From positions 9,717,426-9,781,425 of the forward strand of contig NC_135263.1 in the NCBI RefSeq assembly GCF_964204865.1: DNA of 64,000 bases, in the 5' to 3' direction. This document shows, one piece after another, positions 47,887 through 60,082 of this stretch. Numbering within the stretch: the stretch's first letter is position 1; every line of letters starts with the position of its first letter. The position numbers and the translations under genes were made by a program. The notes beneath the pieces were generated by a model that searched no databases, was not told the origin of the DNA, and was given only the letters and a program-made list of their open reading frames with translations. This stretch comes from Styela clava (Eukaryota; Chordata; Ascidiacea; Stolidobranchia; Styelidae).

Positions 47887-48667
47887 CAGGGATGGCGAAC
47901 CTTTTTCAATAAATGGGTCACAAATGATATTTTTTATCGCGGAACAGAAGCGAGTGGGTCACAGATATTTAATCAATGTTTGTAACTATAAGAAACTTCT
48001 GAAATTTTATAAGCTTCAGTTGGTGTGTATCAGCGATTTTTATGGCACTCGATTTTATAAAATTAGAGTACGAAAACACGCATACAGGTTACTAAGTACG
48101 TTTAAGCTGATGTGGCAAATTATCTTGCGGTTCCAAAGAGTTCGATCAGCTTTAAACCCCATTGAGGCACTTTTACACTGCCCCATTGTTATTTCAGTTC
48201 GGTAGGTTTTTATTTCAAGTCTGAAAGCTTTTGTTTTTTCAATGGCATTGAAGCCGGGAAACTAATAAAATGCAAAGTAGCATCCAGTTCTCGTATAACC
48301 TCTAAAAACAGTCCGCAGATGCACTTCCGAAAGAGACAAGACGTTACGAGAAATGAACAGATCAATTGTTATGTCATAAACGATGTCAGAGCCAATAGCT
48401 GAATAACGGTACTCAGCGGTGCAGACATACGTCCAACATTGAGGGACTTGAAAATTACCATACAGGTTTAGAAATTAGCAATTTGAATATGAGCGATCGC
48501 AGCCCTGACTGCCCAAGCTTAGTTATTGTTAGATTAATTTAAGGCCAGTTTTATTAATTTTCATAATCGATATGTTAGCATTTTTATTTTATTCGTGCCT
48601 TGGCGGGTCACGAATAAAACGCGGTGGGTCACTTTGTGACCCGCGGGTCAGTGGTTCGCCATCCCTG
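47887..48667. mobile_element. hAT-like element, family 3, perfect 8-bp target duplication
   Basis: Ends CAGGGATGGCGAACC and GGTTCGCCATCCCTG are perfect inverted repeats. GCCTATAT flanks both sides (47879-47886 and 48668-48675). Inside each end are GGGTCAC stretches (GGGTCACAAATG and GTGACCCGCGGGTC). Length 781 bp, no transposase frame recognised. Confidence 0.92.
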
Positions 48668-48865
48668 GCCTATATCTTCGTATTAATAAAACTGTGATTT
48701 GAATAAGGACAATAATCTATAAAGTCTGACTGGGTCTCGGTATTTTATTTGAACTAAATTTTCAAAATTTTAGTTTATTAAAGACACAAACACACACGAA
48801 TGAAAAAGAAAAAATTCAATAACAAATGACAATATTCAATACAAGCAGTTTAATATTGAAAACAT

Positions 48866-49760
48866 TCAATAAAACCCGTCTCTGAGTTTCAAAAACTCTT
48901 CAAACCAAAATACTGGCGGAACAATTTTCTCCAAATAATCGTATTTGTTCTTTATGAGATGCAGGAGAAAGCGCTTGATGTTATATATCAATGTCCGTTT
49001 GGTGAGGTCGTCTTCTCTTTCGATGTCACAAAAATTAATGGACGTCCAGTTGTCTCTTACAAAATATTTCTTGAGATGTGGTATGGTGCTTTTGAATTCA
49101 TCAATCTCTCCGTAAATTTCCAAAACCTGTAAAAAGGTGAAGCTTTGGTTATATTCAATGGGTAATAACGTATTAACGCTAAAGAGAAATATTACTTACG
49201 TTTAAGATTGCCAGAGTGTATTGAGGAACACGGCAGTTTTGTAGAGTTATATTTTGTGAGCCCGATTCAATGGGTTCTGTCACTGATTCCAACGAAATTT
49301 GTTTCTCGGGGGCTTGACTTTCTGATTGTTTCTTATTGTGAGATTCCAGGCTGATATCAATCGATTTTGAAGCCGACGTGGCAGTATCAGTTTGCTGGGA
49401 CGATTGATCTATTGCTTCTTGTTTTACTTTCACCGGAAAATTATTCATTTGCGGATCAAGAGTTATCAACGCAGGAGGGGAGATTCTTTCGTCAATTTTA
49501 GTGTTTCTCGCTATCGATGCGTTCTCTCTAAAATCTGGGGCATTAGTGTTTTTGTCTTCTAAAGATAGTGAAAGATGCCATCTTCTGTGATGTCTGTGGA
49601 AATTTTTACGATGCCTCGTTAGACTGTCAGGTCTTGAAAATATTTTCCCACATTCATGACATTTGTGTTTTCGTTTATTGTGTACGGAACTCTGGTGCCT
49701 CGTCAATATATTTTTTAATGAGAATTGCTTTAAGCATATTTCACATGTATGTTCATTCAT
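48866..49760 (-). CDS. C2H2 zinc-finger protein, copy 2, two exons, 273 residues
   Basis: Exon 1 is 49760-49200, exon 2 is 49126-48866. The donor is AAAC/GTAAGT, the acceptor CTTTTTACAG/GTTTTG; the 73-nt intron is in phase 0. Residues 6-27 form C-x2-C-x12-H-x4-H and residues 34-55 form a second complete finger with the same spacing. A Ser/Thr/Gln-rich acidic linker with VKQE follows. The C-terminal region across the splice (LAILN-VLEIYGEIDEFKST…) looks globular and ends RTLIYNIKRFLLHL…VPPVFWFEEFLKLRDGFY. A gene for a small nuclear DNA-binding protein is likely; the C-terminal region matches no domain I know. This copy keeps all zinc ligands and looks functional. Confidence 0.8.
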
Positions 49761-49981
49761 AATTATAGTATGATTTAGTAAGTATAATCTAAACCAAAAT
49801 ATGCGCACATTTTGAATACAGAACAGAATAAAATCTTCTGAAAACTTCGGCACTAAGTGAGAGATATTACAACGCCACCCAGACTAACTCGATAATACAT
49901 CTTTCCTAGTCTTAATTCAGACTCAGGCTTTTTCTCTCGATAAACGGCAGAGGAAAGCTGCTGATACTAATGATATATATG

Positions 49982-50673
49982 TAGTATTTGAGAATGACTG
50001 CCATTGCCTAAAATTATACTGTGTTTTACCTACAACATACTGCGTTATCACAAACTTAATATCAAAAGTACTGTTTTAATATATTATGTGTTCAAATTGA
50101 ATGTTATTTACTTCAGATTAAAACATATAAAATATCGGAAATATTAATTTACAGACGCCTAGAGACCCCGTCGGCCTGTGCAGCGTGAACTTTCAAGACA
50201 GACTCACTTCTCATCTTATCGTCCCAACTCACTATTAAACCCCAGAGCACACAATTATATGTCGAAATCTAGGCGGGATAAAAAAGGCGCATTGCGCTGA
50301 AGGTTCAACCGCAAACGTCGATTCATATCATACTTGGATCATTTTCTTCTGTTAGAAGACGGATTCCGCTGAGAGCTCAAACGTAAACAATAGATAACGC
50401 CGCACAATTATGGCGCTTTGAGCTAAACTTGACTGATGTCGAGTTCACTTCCTAATCGCAATTTTACGATGTCTCCCCGTGGACTACCTAGCGACTAAGA
50501 TATCAAATGCACACAACAAGCAACTTGAAGCGCTTAATCGCTTCAATTTGAGATTGGTTATAGTTCACTGATGCAACCACACTATTATGTTGGAATAAAA
50601 GCCAAAAATTACTTTTGTATATTTTCCTGACCCTTGTAAAGTTTAGTGCGATAACAATTAGCACCCTTTTCAG
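49982..50673. other. Spacer between divergent gene pieces
   Basis: No repeat or gene seen. It separates the minus-strand zinc-finger gene from the plus-strand exon at 50674 and may hold promoters, but no motif can be supported. Confidence 0.45.
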
Positions 50674-50956
50674 CGACTTCCTGCAACGAAAGTTATCTCT
50701 CTCGAAACCTCCACCCAGGTCAGTTAAGCTTCAACGCGTGCAATATATGATAAATCAGGTTGATCCGCAATGCCTTATCGACATTTTACACGGACATATT
50801 TCAGATAATCTCAAATTTTATTGTATAAGTCTTCAGCTTTATCTTAGGCTAGACAAAAATGTCTATAAGCTTACGCGGACGATTTTCCCACCTTATCACT
50901 GGTTACCCCCCACGGGATTCAAAGCTGCTAACCCGCGCAGGATAATCGAAGGGTAG
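50674..50956 (+). CDS. Candidate terminal exon with zinc-finger-gene-like C-terminus
   Basis: A pyrimidine-rich acceptor (GCACCCTTTTCAG/CGACTTCC) opens a frame of about 93 codons to TAG at 50954-50956. The first internal ATG is at 50747. The stretch LYLRLDKNVYKLTRTIFPPYHWL lines up without gaps with the zinc-finger genes' FLLHLIKNKYDYLEKIVPPVFWF, with identical L, L, K, N, Y, I, P, P and W. It may therefore be the last exon of a distant paralog in head-to-head orientation. Upstream exons were not found, and the similarity is short. Confidence 0.35.
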
Positions 50957-50967
50957 ATGATATATGA

Positions 50968-51423
50968 GTAGGCTTACCATACGTCCCGCATTAGGCGGGA
51001 CAGTCCCGCTTTTCAGCATTTTGTCCCGCCGTCCCGATAAGTCAGCTAAAAGTCCCGCTTTTCCAGCATAATACACAAACATGTTCTCGTGAACGAATGC
51101 GTTCGTTTCCCGCTGATTCCCATTGATGGCCGACGTATCGCATGTAAAATCAATACTAATTAGTCTAAATTCAAATTATTTGTACCGGTATCGTTAACGT
51201 CAATTCCTTCCTATTTTTCAAACTGAACCCGATATTTTGACAGAGAATATGCGCCTGAAATTTCGATAACAATATGGTCAATAAAGACAGCTTTAAATGT
51301 GGGAATGTAGGCCTATGTAGTAAAATCGGAAAATGTGAAGATATAAAATCACAGCTAAGGGGTCGTTGTCTTTCGAGGCGTCCCGATTTGAAGTCACAAA
51401 AATATGGTAACCCTATAGCCTAC
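50968..51423. mobile_element. Inverted-repeat element with TACCATACGTCCCG end
   Basis: Left end GTAGGCTTACCATACGTCCC; right end, other strand, GTAGGCTATAGGGTTACCAT. The left part has repeated TCCCGC-type motifs, and the right part has GGCGTCCCGATTTG. No coding frame. The superfamily is uncertain; elements with such ends in animals are usually placed with hAT. Confidence 0.65.
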
Positions 51424-52285
51424 ATGAGGCATATATCCAACGCTTAGCACGATGCAGCAACCTCCGTATTCTTTTATTTTGGGTCGAAATATATTTGTAT
51501 ATATACTATATAAACTTACTTATCACCATTTGTTGTATTTGTTCATGTCAAGTTGGTTTATATATATCGGTCTTCCCTATCCAATCTGATCTTAGTTTAA
51601 ATAGTTTCATTTTTTAAAATGCCGAACATTTTATGCTTCAATGATGATCTTATTGGCATACTCGAGCCGTATAAAACCTGAGAGCTTGCGTAATGAAAAG
51701 CAACCAAGGTTAAGTGTGACTGTAGCGGTCATGATTCTAAACGGTGACCGCTATTATTGTAACTAAACTGGCAACGGTAACTTAGGGCATTGAACCCTGA
51801 CCATTTTGGTGTTGGCGGGATCTCTTTCGGCGTGAGCCGCTTGGAGGTAGGACGTATAAATTTGTATCTTAATCAATCGGGGGGCTTTTGGTATTATTAA
51901 TTAGGCGTAGTTTAAATTTACATCATATAATTCTATTTTCCTGTTTCATATAGTTATTATTAGTCCCTCCTGTGTAATAGCACTGTATTTTACCGGATTA
52001 CTGTTTGACAACTATTTCATCATTATTTGACTACTATTTTGACTCAACAATAAACATCTTTGGACAATCGTTTCGATCTTTGAAAGGAACTCAGACAGAA
52101 CCGCGTCATCAAAAATAAAGTGCCTGTACAATCTATTTAATCCAATCACCCTAACGAGCACATCGCCATCGTATGGTGCTGAGCCGTTATAGTGACGATG
52201 GGAGCGGGGGTGAATCACGGTTAGTTTATGTACGGCGTAGTGCATAGCAGTAGATCAAGGATATGTAAATTGAAGGTTGAAAAGT
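51424..52285. other. Unassigned DNA
   Basis: No gene or repeat unit seen. TA-rich stretches near 51495-51570. Confidence 0.5.
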
Positions 52286-52945
52286 TGGGGGAGGTAGGAC
52301 AGTGGGTCGAGGGTAGAAAGGTTGGGAGAGATAAGCATTGTCTGAGGGAGATAGGACAGTGAGTGGAGGATAGGAAGGTTGAGAGAGACAAGACAATGTG
52401 TCAAGGGTAGGGAGATAGGGAAGTGGGTGGAGAATTGAGGGAGATCGACAGTGGGTCGAGTATGGGAAGGTTGATGAAGATAAGGCAGTTGAGGGTACTC
52501 TGGTAGTGGGGAAAACAGTGGGTCGCGGTTAGGAAGATAGGACAGCTGAGCAAAGATAGAAAGGTTGAGGAATATAATGCAGTGGGTCGCGGATAGAAAT
52601 ATTTAAGGATATATGACAGTGCATCGAAGCTAGAAAGGTTGAGGAGGTAGGAGAGCGGGTCGAGGATAGAAAAGTTGAGGGAGATAGGACAGTGGGTTGT
52701 GAATAGAAAGGTTGAAGGAGATAGGGCAGTGGGTCGAAGAGAGGGTTGAAAAGTTGAGGGAGGTAGGGCAGTGGGTCACGGAGAGGAAGACTATGGGACA
52801 AATGGTCGAAGATAAAAAGGTTGAGGGAGATAGGGCAATGCGTTGAGAATAGGAAAAATGAAGGGGATAGGGCAGTGGGTCAAGGATAAAAAAAAGTTGA
52901 TGGAGATAGAGCAGTGGGTTGAAGATAGAAAGGTTGCAATTTCTG
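52286..52945 (+). repeat. Purine-rich minisatellite
   Basis: Degenerate units of about 30-60 bp built on GGTTGAGGGAGATAGGACAG followed by TGGGTCGAGGATAGAAA. The strand asymmetry (almost all G and A on plus) is extreme. The minus strand has a 90-codon frame rich in L, P, S and F that is a by-product of the repeat. Confidence 0.9.
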
Positions 52946-54360
52946 CGGTCGCTCAGACACTTCTGTCAATCAAACATATATTCAAGTAAGGTTGTAAACA
53001 TTGTCTCGTTTTTGTAGGTACCCCCGGGTCTTTGTAGGTCTTTACTTTAGTTGCGGTTGTCATAAATAAGGCTCGCAGACATTCGATAGGTATAAACTAG
53101 GATAAAATTAATATTTGTAAACGGACAATTCTAATACAAAATTTAGTGTCAATCACGTAAATTAGTTTGTAAGAGTAAACATTCTTAAAACTATAAGGTG
53201 AAATTTTTGGGGCCAAGGTTCGGGGAAAAGTCCATAATTTATCCATTCCAGTCCATTTATTATAATATTTCCATGCTTATTTTGAAAGGGGTTTCTAAGT
53301 TCCGGCGTGTGTCAACAGATTCAAAAACACCAGTTTATTTAAAATTAATGGAACATCTGGTATTAAAATCTAATGACAACTGGTTTTAGCGTCGTCTATT
53401 CTATTCTAATTTACTTTTTCTTATTTTATTATATTTATTTTGGAAATATAATCAAAAACTACATAAATCAGGCAAGTTTTACAATCGCACTTGAAAATCT
53501 GTCTCAGTAAAAAAAGTGTCTAGTCTAATTTCAATTGTTACGTGACGACGAACTTTATATGAAAATATGCCATTTCTAGGGAAAACACAACTCGGGGAAA
53601 GCTTATGCGTACGTGCTGTAAATATATATAATACATTTTCACGAATTAGTTGCGATCGGTAGTTACGATTTTTCCAGCTCATCATTGAATTTATGTTTCT
53701 GATCTGCTCGATAATTTTCAATTGTTACGTGACGAACTTATTAATGAATTCGGGTATTTACAGATGTTTTGGTTGGAAGCTGCACAGACAGCGCTATAAC
53801 CGTAACTATAACCTACATATGACCGTTTAATCGTCAAGTGGAACACGCTGGTCGTAATCAACCGGTTTCGGTTCCAATCAACACCAGGTAGTACATACTG
53901 CCTTGACATACACTTTTTGGTTGAGTCGACCTGTCTGGGTGACCAGCGTTTGATTCATGGTACAGTAGTCCCATCGGGTCGCTGTGAAAATAAAATATTA
54001 ATTGTAAAAATAAGGAATTTTTTGAAAGAATTTGTGAATAAATCCTAAAGTAAAGACTTTATTACAAGTTATACTATGATTACACATTACGCAGGCATGG
54101 AAAACACATGGAAGAAGCATTATGGATGCACGAAGGTTTAGCCTAGGCCCAAGTTTGTTAAAGCGTATGGCGAACCACGGCCTCTCGTTCGGTTGCCATT
54201 TCATGTCGGGTATAGGATTAAATAGCCAGTCATTTTGTTTCTTCTTCTTTGGGCAGTTGGATGTATTACCACGTACCGTATATCATATTATTAATGTACT
54301 GCTCATAAAATACTCTTTGACAATATTTTGTTTATGTTTTTTTTCATTATAAAAAAACAG
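52946..54360. other. Intergenic with repeat fragments
   Basis: A repeated block (CTTGAAAATCTGTCT, AAAAGTGTCT, TTGTTACGT) occurs at about 53489-53550 and again at about 54949-55010. A reversed SINE tail (GGCGAACCACGGCCTCTCG, about 54169-54187) lies within 54160-54220. No gene is supported. Confidence 0.55.
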
Positions 54361-54537
54361 ATGATTATCTGTAGAATGCCACTGAAACATTCTCATGGTG
54401 ATAAGATAAGATTCACATATTTATCCAGGTCATTGCAAATTTCAGATGAAAATGTAAACACACTGACCTGGGTAAAGCGAGCAGATACCGTAGTTACCCA
54501 TTTTTCAAAAATCAAACCCACCAAGTGTCCGAGATAA
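54361..54537 (+). CDS. Candidate exon or small frame, 58 residues
   Basis: ATG follows directly on an acceptor-like ATAAAAAAACAG. The frame MIICRMPLKHSHGDKIRF… has protein-like composition and ends KIKPTKCPR at TAA. There is no family match, no partner exon identified, and it overlaps no repeat. It may equally be chance. Confidence 0.25.
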   Translation: MIICRMPLKHSHGDKIRFTYLSRSLQISDENVNTLTWVKRADTVVTHFSKIKPTKCPR

Positions 54538-55463
54538 TTTCTCCACGGCTTATCGCAAAAAAGTGAACAGTTGTCGCGAATGGACCTTTCCCCGACCTTT
54601 GACCCCCGAAAAATTCTTCCTATACTTTACCATTGCAAAATTTTCGGCGCTATTTTAAGAGTGCTTTTGCGAGTTGGCGCCTGTAAAATGGGGTATGTGT
54701 TTTAAACCATCATTATGAATCATCGCATACAACAATCTGTTTATTGAAAGTACCGGTAAAGAATTTTAGCCTAGTTTATCACAGCTATTTCTACACTAAT
54801 TTTTTATTACTGCAATTAAATTAAAACTCCTAGGAAGACAGAGTAATCATTGAATTATCTGATTTATATTTAAGTTTCCGAAACACAACTGAAAACTAAC
54901 GAATAGAGTTCAAAAACGCGAAAACGAGGTAATGTTTACGACCACGCTTGAAAATCTGTCTGAGTGAGAAAAGTGTCTGAGCGGATGCGAAAAGGGAGCA
55001 TTGTTACGTCACTTTTTGCATCTTGCTAATTGGCTAATGTCACGAAGTAAACAAAGAAGTCGATGCTCGGGGAAATCTCCATAGGCTATATTTTATTTGA
55101 CTTTCGTGGTCGAAGGGCCACATGTGGTTTACGTATGATTGTGCGAGCCACTTGACATATTAGTTATGTTCTAGTTTTCACTATTCGCTGAGTTGACGAT
55201 GTTGCAATGCCAAACGATTTTTTTCACGTGACTGTCAGATAAATTCATATATTTAGAGAATGATGATCTTAGACATTGCCAATCGCTGAATTACAAATTA
55301 TGCAGCCTTCCAATGTTTTAATGTTAGTGTTATAGAAGAAGTATTTGGACCACAAGATCTAGTTCAATCCGAATTTTCATTAGTAATATAGTATCCTCAT
55401 TATTTCTCTATAGACTACAGTATACATAAAATAATACAGAAATACCATAGGCTAACTGGCAGA
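54538..55463. other. Upstream region of the MEAK7 gene
   Basis: Contains the second copy of the CTTGAAAATCTGTCT block and a hAT-like scrap (GGGCCACATGTGG, about 55116). Promoter elements cannot be assigned. Confidence 0.45.
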
Positions 55464-58400
55464 ATGGGTCTTGGTCAATCCAGCGATAAAAACAAAAATA
55501 CGCCTCCTATGGCTTCTCATTTTTCTACTGTAGAGTTGAAAAAACTTGAAGATTTTTTCATGTTCAAAGAACAAGTAAGCAGCGATCAGGAAAATACTCC
55601 GCGAAAATGGAAATATGCTAATGTAAAGGTGAGACCATTCTAATGCAGTAATGAAAGTATATGGTATACCAGTACAAATGTCTGAATGTACAGATATTCA
55701 AGAAAAGGGAGGAAATTTACAATTTTGTGAATTTGCCAAGATTAATTTAAGATTTTAATTCCAATTCTTACTGACTGTCATGGTTTCAATAGTTAAAATG
55801 AATTGAAATAAATGCTATTTTGCAATGTATACTTTAAGAATTCAGATATTTTAGAGCGCTATTTTTCTGTATAATTTTTTTATTGAAACATACTGTTTCC
55901 AAAATTGGGTGATTCCTGTTCCAATTTATTCTAGTACGATATCAGGTTATTCATATGGATGATTGTTCTTTTCTTAATAGCAAAGAATTCTTGATTCTTT
56001 CTGTGAGGAAGTTGCAAATCAAATTATATATTATATGGAAAATCGATCTATGAGTGGTGGAGACGATGGAATCCTTTTGGAATCATTTCTTGAGTTTGTA
56101 TATCATTTGACGAAAGATTGTATTCGAGAACTGGCCGGTATTGTTTTCAATATTGTTGGTAAAGGAGACAAAATTGTCAAAAGAGAAGTTATGAAAAAAG
56201 TATGTATATAGATCTATATATGTTATAAACTTATTCGAGCTACAATAGGTATAAGTAAAAACAGTATTGGAATTCTGCTATGCAAATATATCAAGCAAGT
56301 ACTGTATGATTTTTCATATTGAACTACTATAATCTATTTTGATCGAAACACTAACTTTCTGATAAATACATGCCTTTGAAAAAGTTTTTTTGCATTGTAA
56401 CGAAAGAGTTGTCATTATTTGTCATATTCAATGAATGCCAAAATTAACAATATTCAATCTCTTTCAGTTTTTGACACAATTTGTGAGTTGCCTTCCTCTT
56501 GGTACAACTGTCAAAACACAGTTGTATGCACCAGATGACTCTTGTGGAGGAAAACTTGCAGAAAAACTTGTTAAGCATTGTCCTGAAAATATGACCGAAG
56601 AAGATTTTGATGTTGTTCTACACCAGACTCCATTACTTATTGACGTTCTTGAATTCAAATTCAGAATGTTATTTTTCTGTTATATCAGTGAACCTAGCAA
56701 GGTAATATTTGGTTTTCAGAATTTTTTTTTTTTAGCTAGGTTGAATATTTCTTTTCTGCTAAGATGGGGTATGATTTTATCCCCCCTTTGCCTATTTTAA
56801 AATTCTTTGCTCCCTCATCGTTATGCATAAAATCACTCAGTTTGTTGTTGAATATTTAATGGATCACTAGGTAGTGAAACGCGCAACTCGCACTGGTTTT
56901 TGCACAGTTCCAATAGTCTATATTGTGTGCATAAACAAGTATTATAGTGATACTGAGTAGGTAAAGAATATTAGTTCTAATGCACCAAAAGTACAATTAC
57001 AATACAACATAAAAATTCCTAACCTAACAAATCAAAATTTCTCGCTTGGGAAGAACACCTCAAACCGGTTTGGGGTGAAAGTACGTAATAAACACGAGTT
57101 CAGTAAATCACCCTGTATTAGCAGAGAGTACATGAGCCGTACTTGGTGATCATCTGTAGTTTATGCATTACAGAGTTTCCATGGTTCTGTGCCACACCTT
57201 ATTCCAATCATGGAAATTCCGGACAAATCGACAACTCAGTGTTCTTTTAATTTATCTCTCCCAACTGCAATATATATTAACTCAAGACTTCACATGCAAT
57301 TACAACACAAATGGAGGTTGTTGTATTCTTCGAAACTTCATGGTGAAAGTTTTTCAAAATTAACTGGAGCTATTGTCAACAAAGGCCCTACTTTAATTGT
57401 GATTAAAGATACTCATGGACATATTTTTGGAGGATTTGCATCAGAAAGTTGGAAGTTTAGTTCTAAATTTCAAGGTAACTCGATACCTCATATATGTTTC
57501 CGACATGCTAACATGTTTCAGAGATTTATGCCCAATAACATGAGCAAATGAACTGATTCAATTTGACTATGAAAGCATTCATCAATTTATTATTATCATG
57601 GACAAAATACATATTTTGATGTGAAAGTTTTGCAAAAATAACATCTAGTGGGATTTTAATCATTTTCGTTTATTTATTCCTACAAAGAAGTTTAAAATGC
57701 CTTGTTTTTTTTTTAAATAAAATTTCAATATCTTTATTCAACCATTGCAAAATAAATTTGGATATAGAATGATGTACAGAAAATTAACATTATTTCAAAT
57801 TCATTGCTTGCTGCATGCGGAATACTAACTACTGACTATTTGAAAAATAATGGTGTGATTGTGATGCTATTTTAATGCATTCTTCTTGTAGTTGGATTGT
57901 CATCAAAATCAGTTATGTTTTTGCATGTAGTTCAATATGTGCAATGATAATATCCCATTCAACAAGTACTTTGCACATTTAGCTGCATAGCCCTGCATGT
58001 GTGCTTTTTTATTGCTTACTTAAAGGGTGATCAATATTTTGTTTTTACCTCTTAGGTACTGACAAAAGTTTCCTGTTTACAAGTCATCCTTCACTTGAGA
58101 TATATGACTGCATTGGTGGAAGTTACAACGATCATTACATGTATTTAAACATTGGACAAGAGATGATGCCCAATGGATTGGTATATATTTTATACATACG
58201 CCGTTTAAGTTTTGCTTGTTTGAATTTTCTGAAAAGGCCAACATAATTCTTCATGTCTCTTAAAGAAAATCAATCAAAATCATTGACGACTCGTGCCACG
58301 ATATATGTGAAGGTCATCACGTAGACATGAGTCGAACATATAGATGTGCATTTAAATGTTTTGAAAAATTGAATACCTAGTCTAACAAGGATAATTAATT

Positions 58401-59900
58401 TTTCTGTCAATATTTGAATTATAAAAATTTCATTTCACTGTTTTTGAAATTAATAGAATTTTTGAAATATTCTCATTGGTATATTCAAAATTACATTAAA
58501 GCTGCTTCCGTATCGCTGCACAATTGCTTTCTACCGAGGTCGGAGTGGGCCATTAAATTGGCAATTGGGGCCATATATCCATCTATATTCCTTACTGAGC
58601 TATAATTAAAACATGCCCCCAGAGAAATGCCGTATTAATATGATATAATGAAAAAGCGTACAGAATCATGTCATATTCGACGAAATAATAAATAAATTCA
58701 GATGAGCAAAATTGAACTACCACTGAAAGTTGGTTATTTGTATTCTATAGTTTCTATTAAGACATTTTTACTGAATAACAGTTTTTCATGATAAGTTCAA
58801 TACATTTTAGGGTATGGGTGGTCAACACGATTATTTTGGCTTGTGGCTTGATCAAGAATTCGGTAATGGTCACAGTCGAGCCAAACCACAATGTACTACA
58901 TTTAAAAGCCCCCAATTATCTAAAGATGAAAACTTTGTGATCGATGCAATAAATATCTGGGGTGTTGGAGATGAGCTGAAAAATGATGAAGATGATGAAT
59001 ACAATGAAGAGGTTAGTGATACGTGGGCTTCTGGATCAGCATCGGTCATGCCTAACTTATGGATCAATTCTGTTTTTGAATAATAACTGATATTTTTCAA
59101 CATTCGAGTTTTCATTTCATATTGCCAAATTAAATAAGAAAATGTTCAAAACTTTAATATGTATATACATAAGACAGGAATATTTTTATCGATAGATATT
59201 GCACATTATTCATTGTTGAACACAACAATTGCATGTTGTGTTACTTGTGTTAGCAACATATATTACAAGATTATCCCTATGGTGAAAGCTTTTTCAATAG
59301 TTTAAAACATTAACTGAATTATTAATGAGTCAGCAAAACATTCCAACAAACTGGCTGTTGCAAACATATTTCTTTGTTTGTTGAAATTGAACATGACAAA
59401 GCCGCATGAATCGATCACAATTAATTTCATATTGAGTATTTGGATTTTAAAACTGTCATAAAACATGAATAATTGAGGTCTGATGCATGATCATTGTCTT
59501 ATGCGACAGAAATTTTGAAGGACAACTGTTACATTATTCAGACTTCTATATCACTGATGCATAACTTTGGATGATCAATGCAGTATTCTGTCAGTAGTAG
59601 TCCTTTATCAAATCGCAAAAAACATCATTTTCTTCAACTTTTTGTTGATGCTATATTCATTGTCTCATAATTCTGCATAAAACCACCCGAATGTCTCATA
59701 TTTCAATGTTTCTTTAAATACATTTCATTCATTCCATTTGACAGGGAATAACCAGTGTTCTTGATAAACACATAGAAGCCAAAGCATTGCTTGAAATTGC
59801 TGGAAGACCAAGAGTTAGTGAAGGATTACGAGATATAGAACCTGATGCTGATATTCCTGAAACAAAAGAGCTACAGCATGCGCATGATCCTATGAGCTGA
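55464..59900 (+). CDS. MEAK7: MEAK7 / TLDC1 ortholog (TLDc domain), seven exons, 466 residues
   Basis: Exons: 55464-55628, 55981-56199, 56468-56701, 57174-57474, 58056-58180, 58811-59011, 59745-59900. All introns are GT-AG and the frame is unbroken, with phases 0,0,0,1,0,0. The protein starts MGLGQSSDK, an N-myristoylation-type start (G2, S6). The N-terminal 200 residues are helical and EF-hand-like in the family. The TLDc domain begins about residue 225 and carries HKWRLLYSSKLHGESFS, HIFGGFASESW, YNDHYMYLN, GMGGQHDYFGLW and NGHSRAKPQCTTF, ending with SPQLSKDENF and IWGVGD. The tail HIEAKALLEIAGRPR is also family-specific. Length is close to the human protein (about 456). Family knowledge: lysosome-associated, promotes mTOR-S6K2 signalling, and TLDc proteins bind V-ATPase. 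Failure to splice exon 6 would read on to a stop at 59083. Confidence 0.95.
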
Positions 59901-60076
59901 TACCTGCTTGATATATATAACCCCTGATCCAGTTTGAGTAGATGTCAAAGAAGATGCTCACTGTTACTAAATTCCACTCTTTCGATTTATAAGTTCTCCA
60001 TGATGAAATCCCGACAAATTATAGAACGTTGTGCTTCATCATAACTAGTTTTATTAGTCTAGTTTTGTGACCAGCT

Positions 60077-60082
60077 AATAAA
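60077..60082 (+). terminator. Polyadenylation signal AATAAA for the MEAK7 gene
   Basis: AATAAA lies 177 nt after the stop codon, followed by a T-rich stretch. It is the first canonical signal in the 3' region. Confidence 0.6.

Larger units (their letters stand above)
47816..49981. repeat. Zinc-finger gene duplication, copy 2
   Basis: Direct partner of 44576-46855 with the same flanks and the intact, intron-containing gene. Confidence 0.9.

Noticed and set aside
47822..48205. 127-codon plus-strand frame
   Set aside because: It starts in duplicated flank and runs through the left end of the hAT-like element, so it is not a gene.
52529..52801. 90-codon minus-strand frame rich in L, P and S
   Set aside because: It is the complement of the purine minisatellite; the absence of stops follows from composition.
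54122..54352. 76-codon plus-strand frame
   Set aside because: Part of it is a reversed SINE tail and the rest is T-rich.
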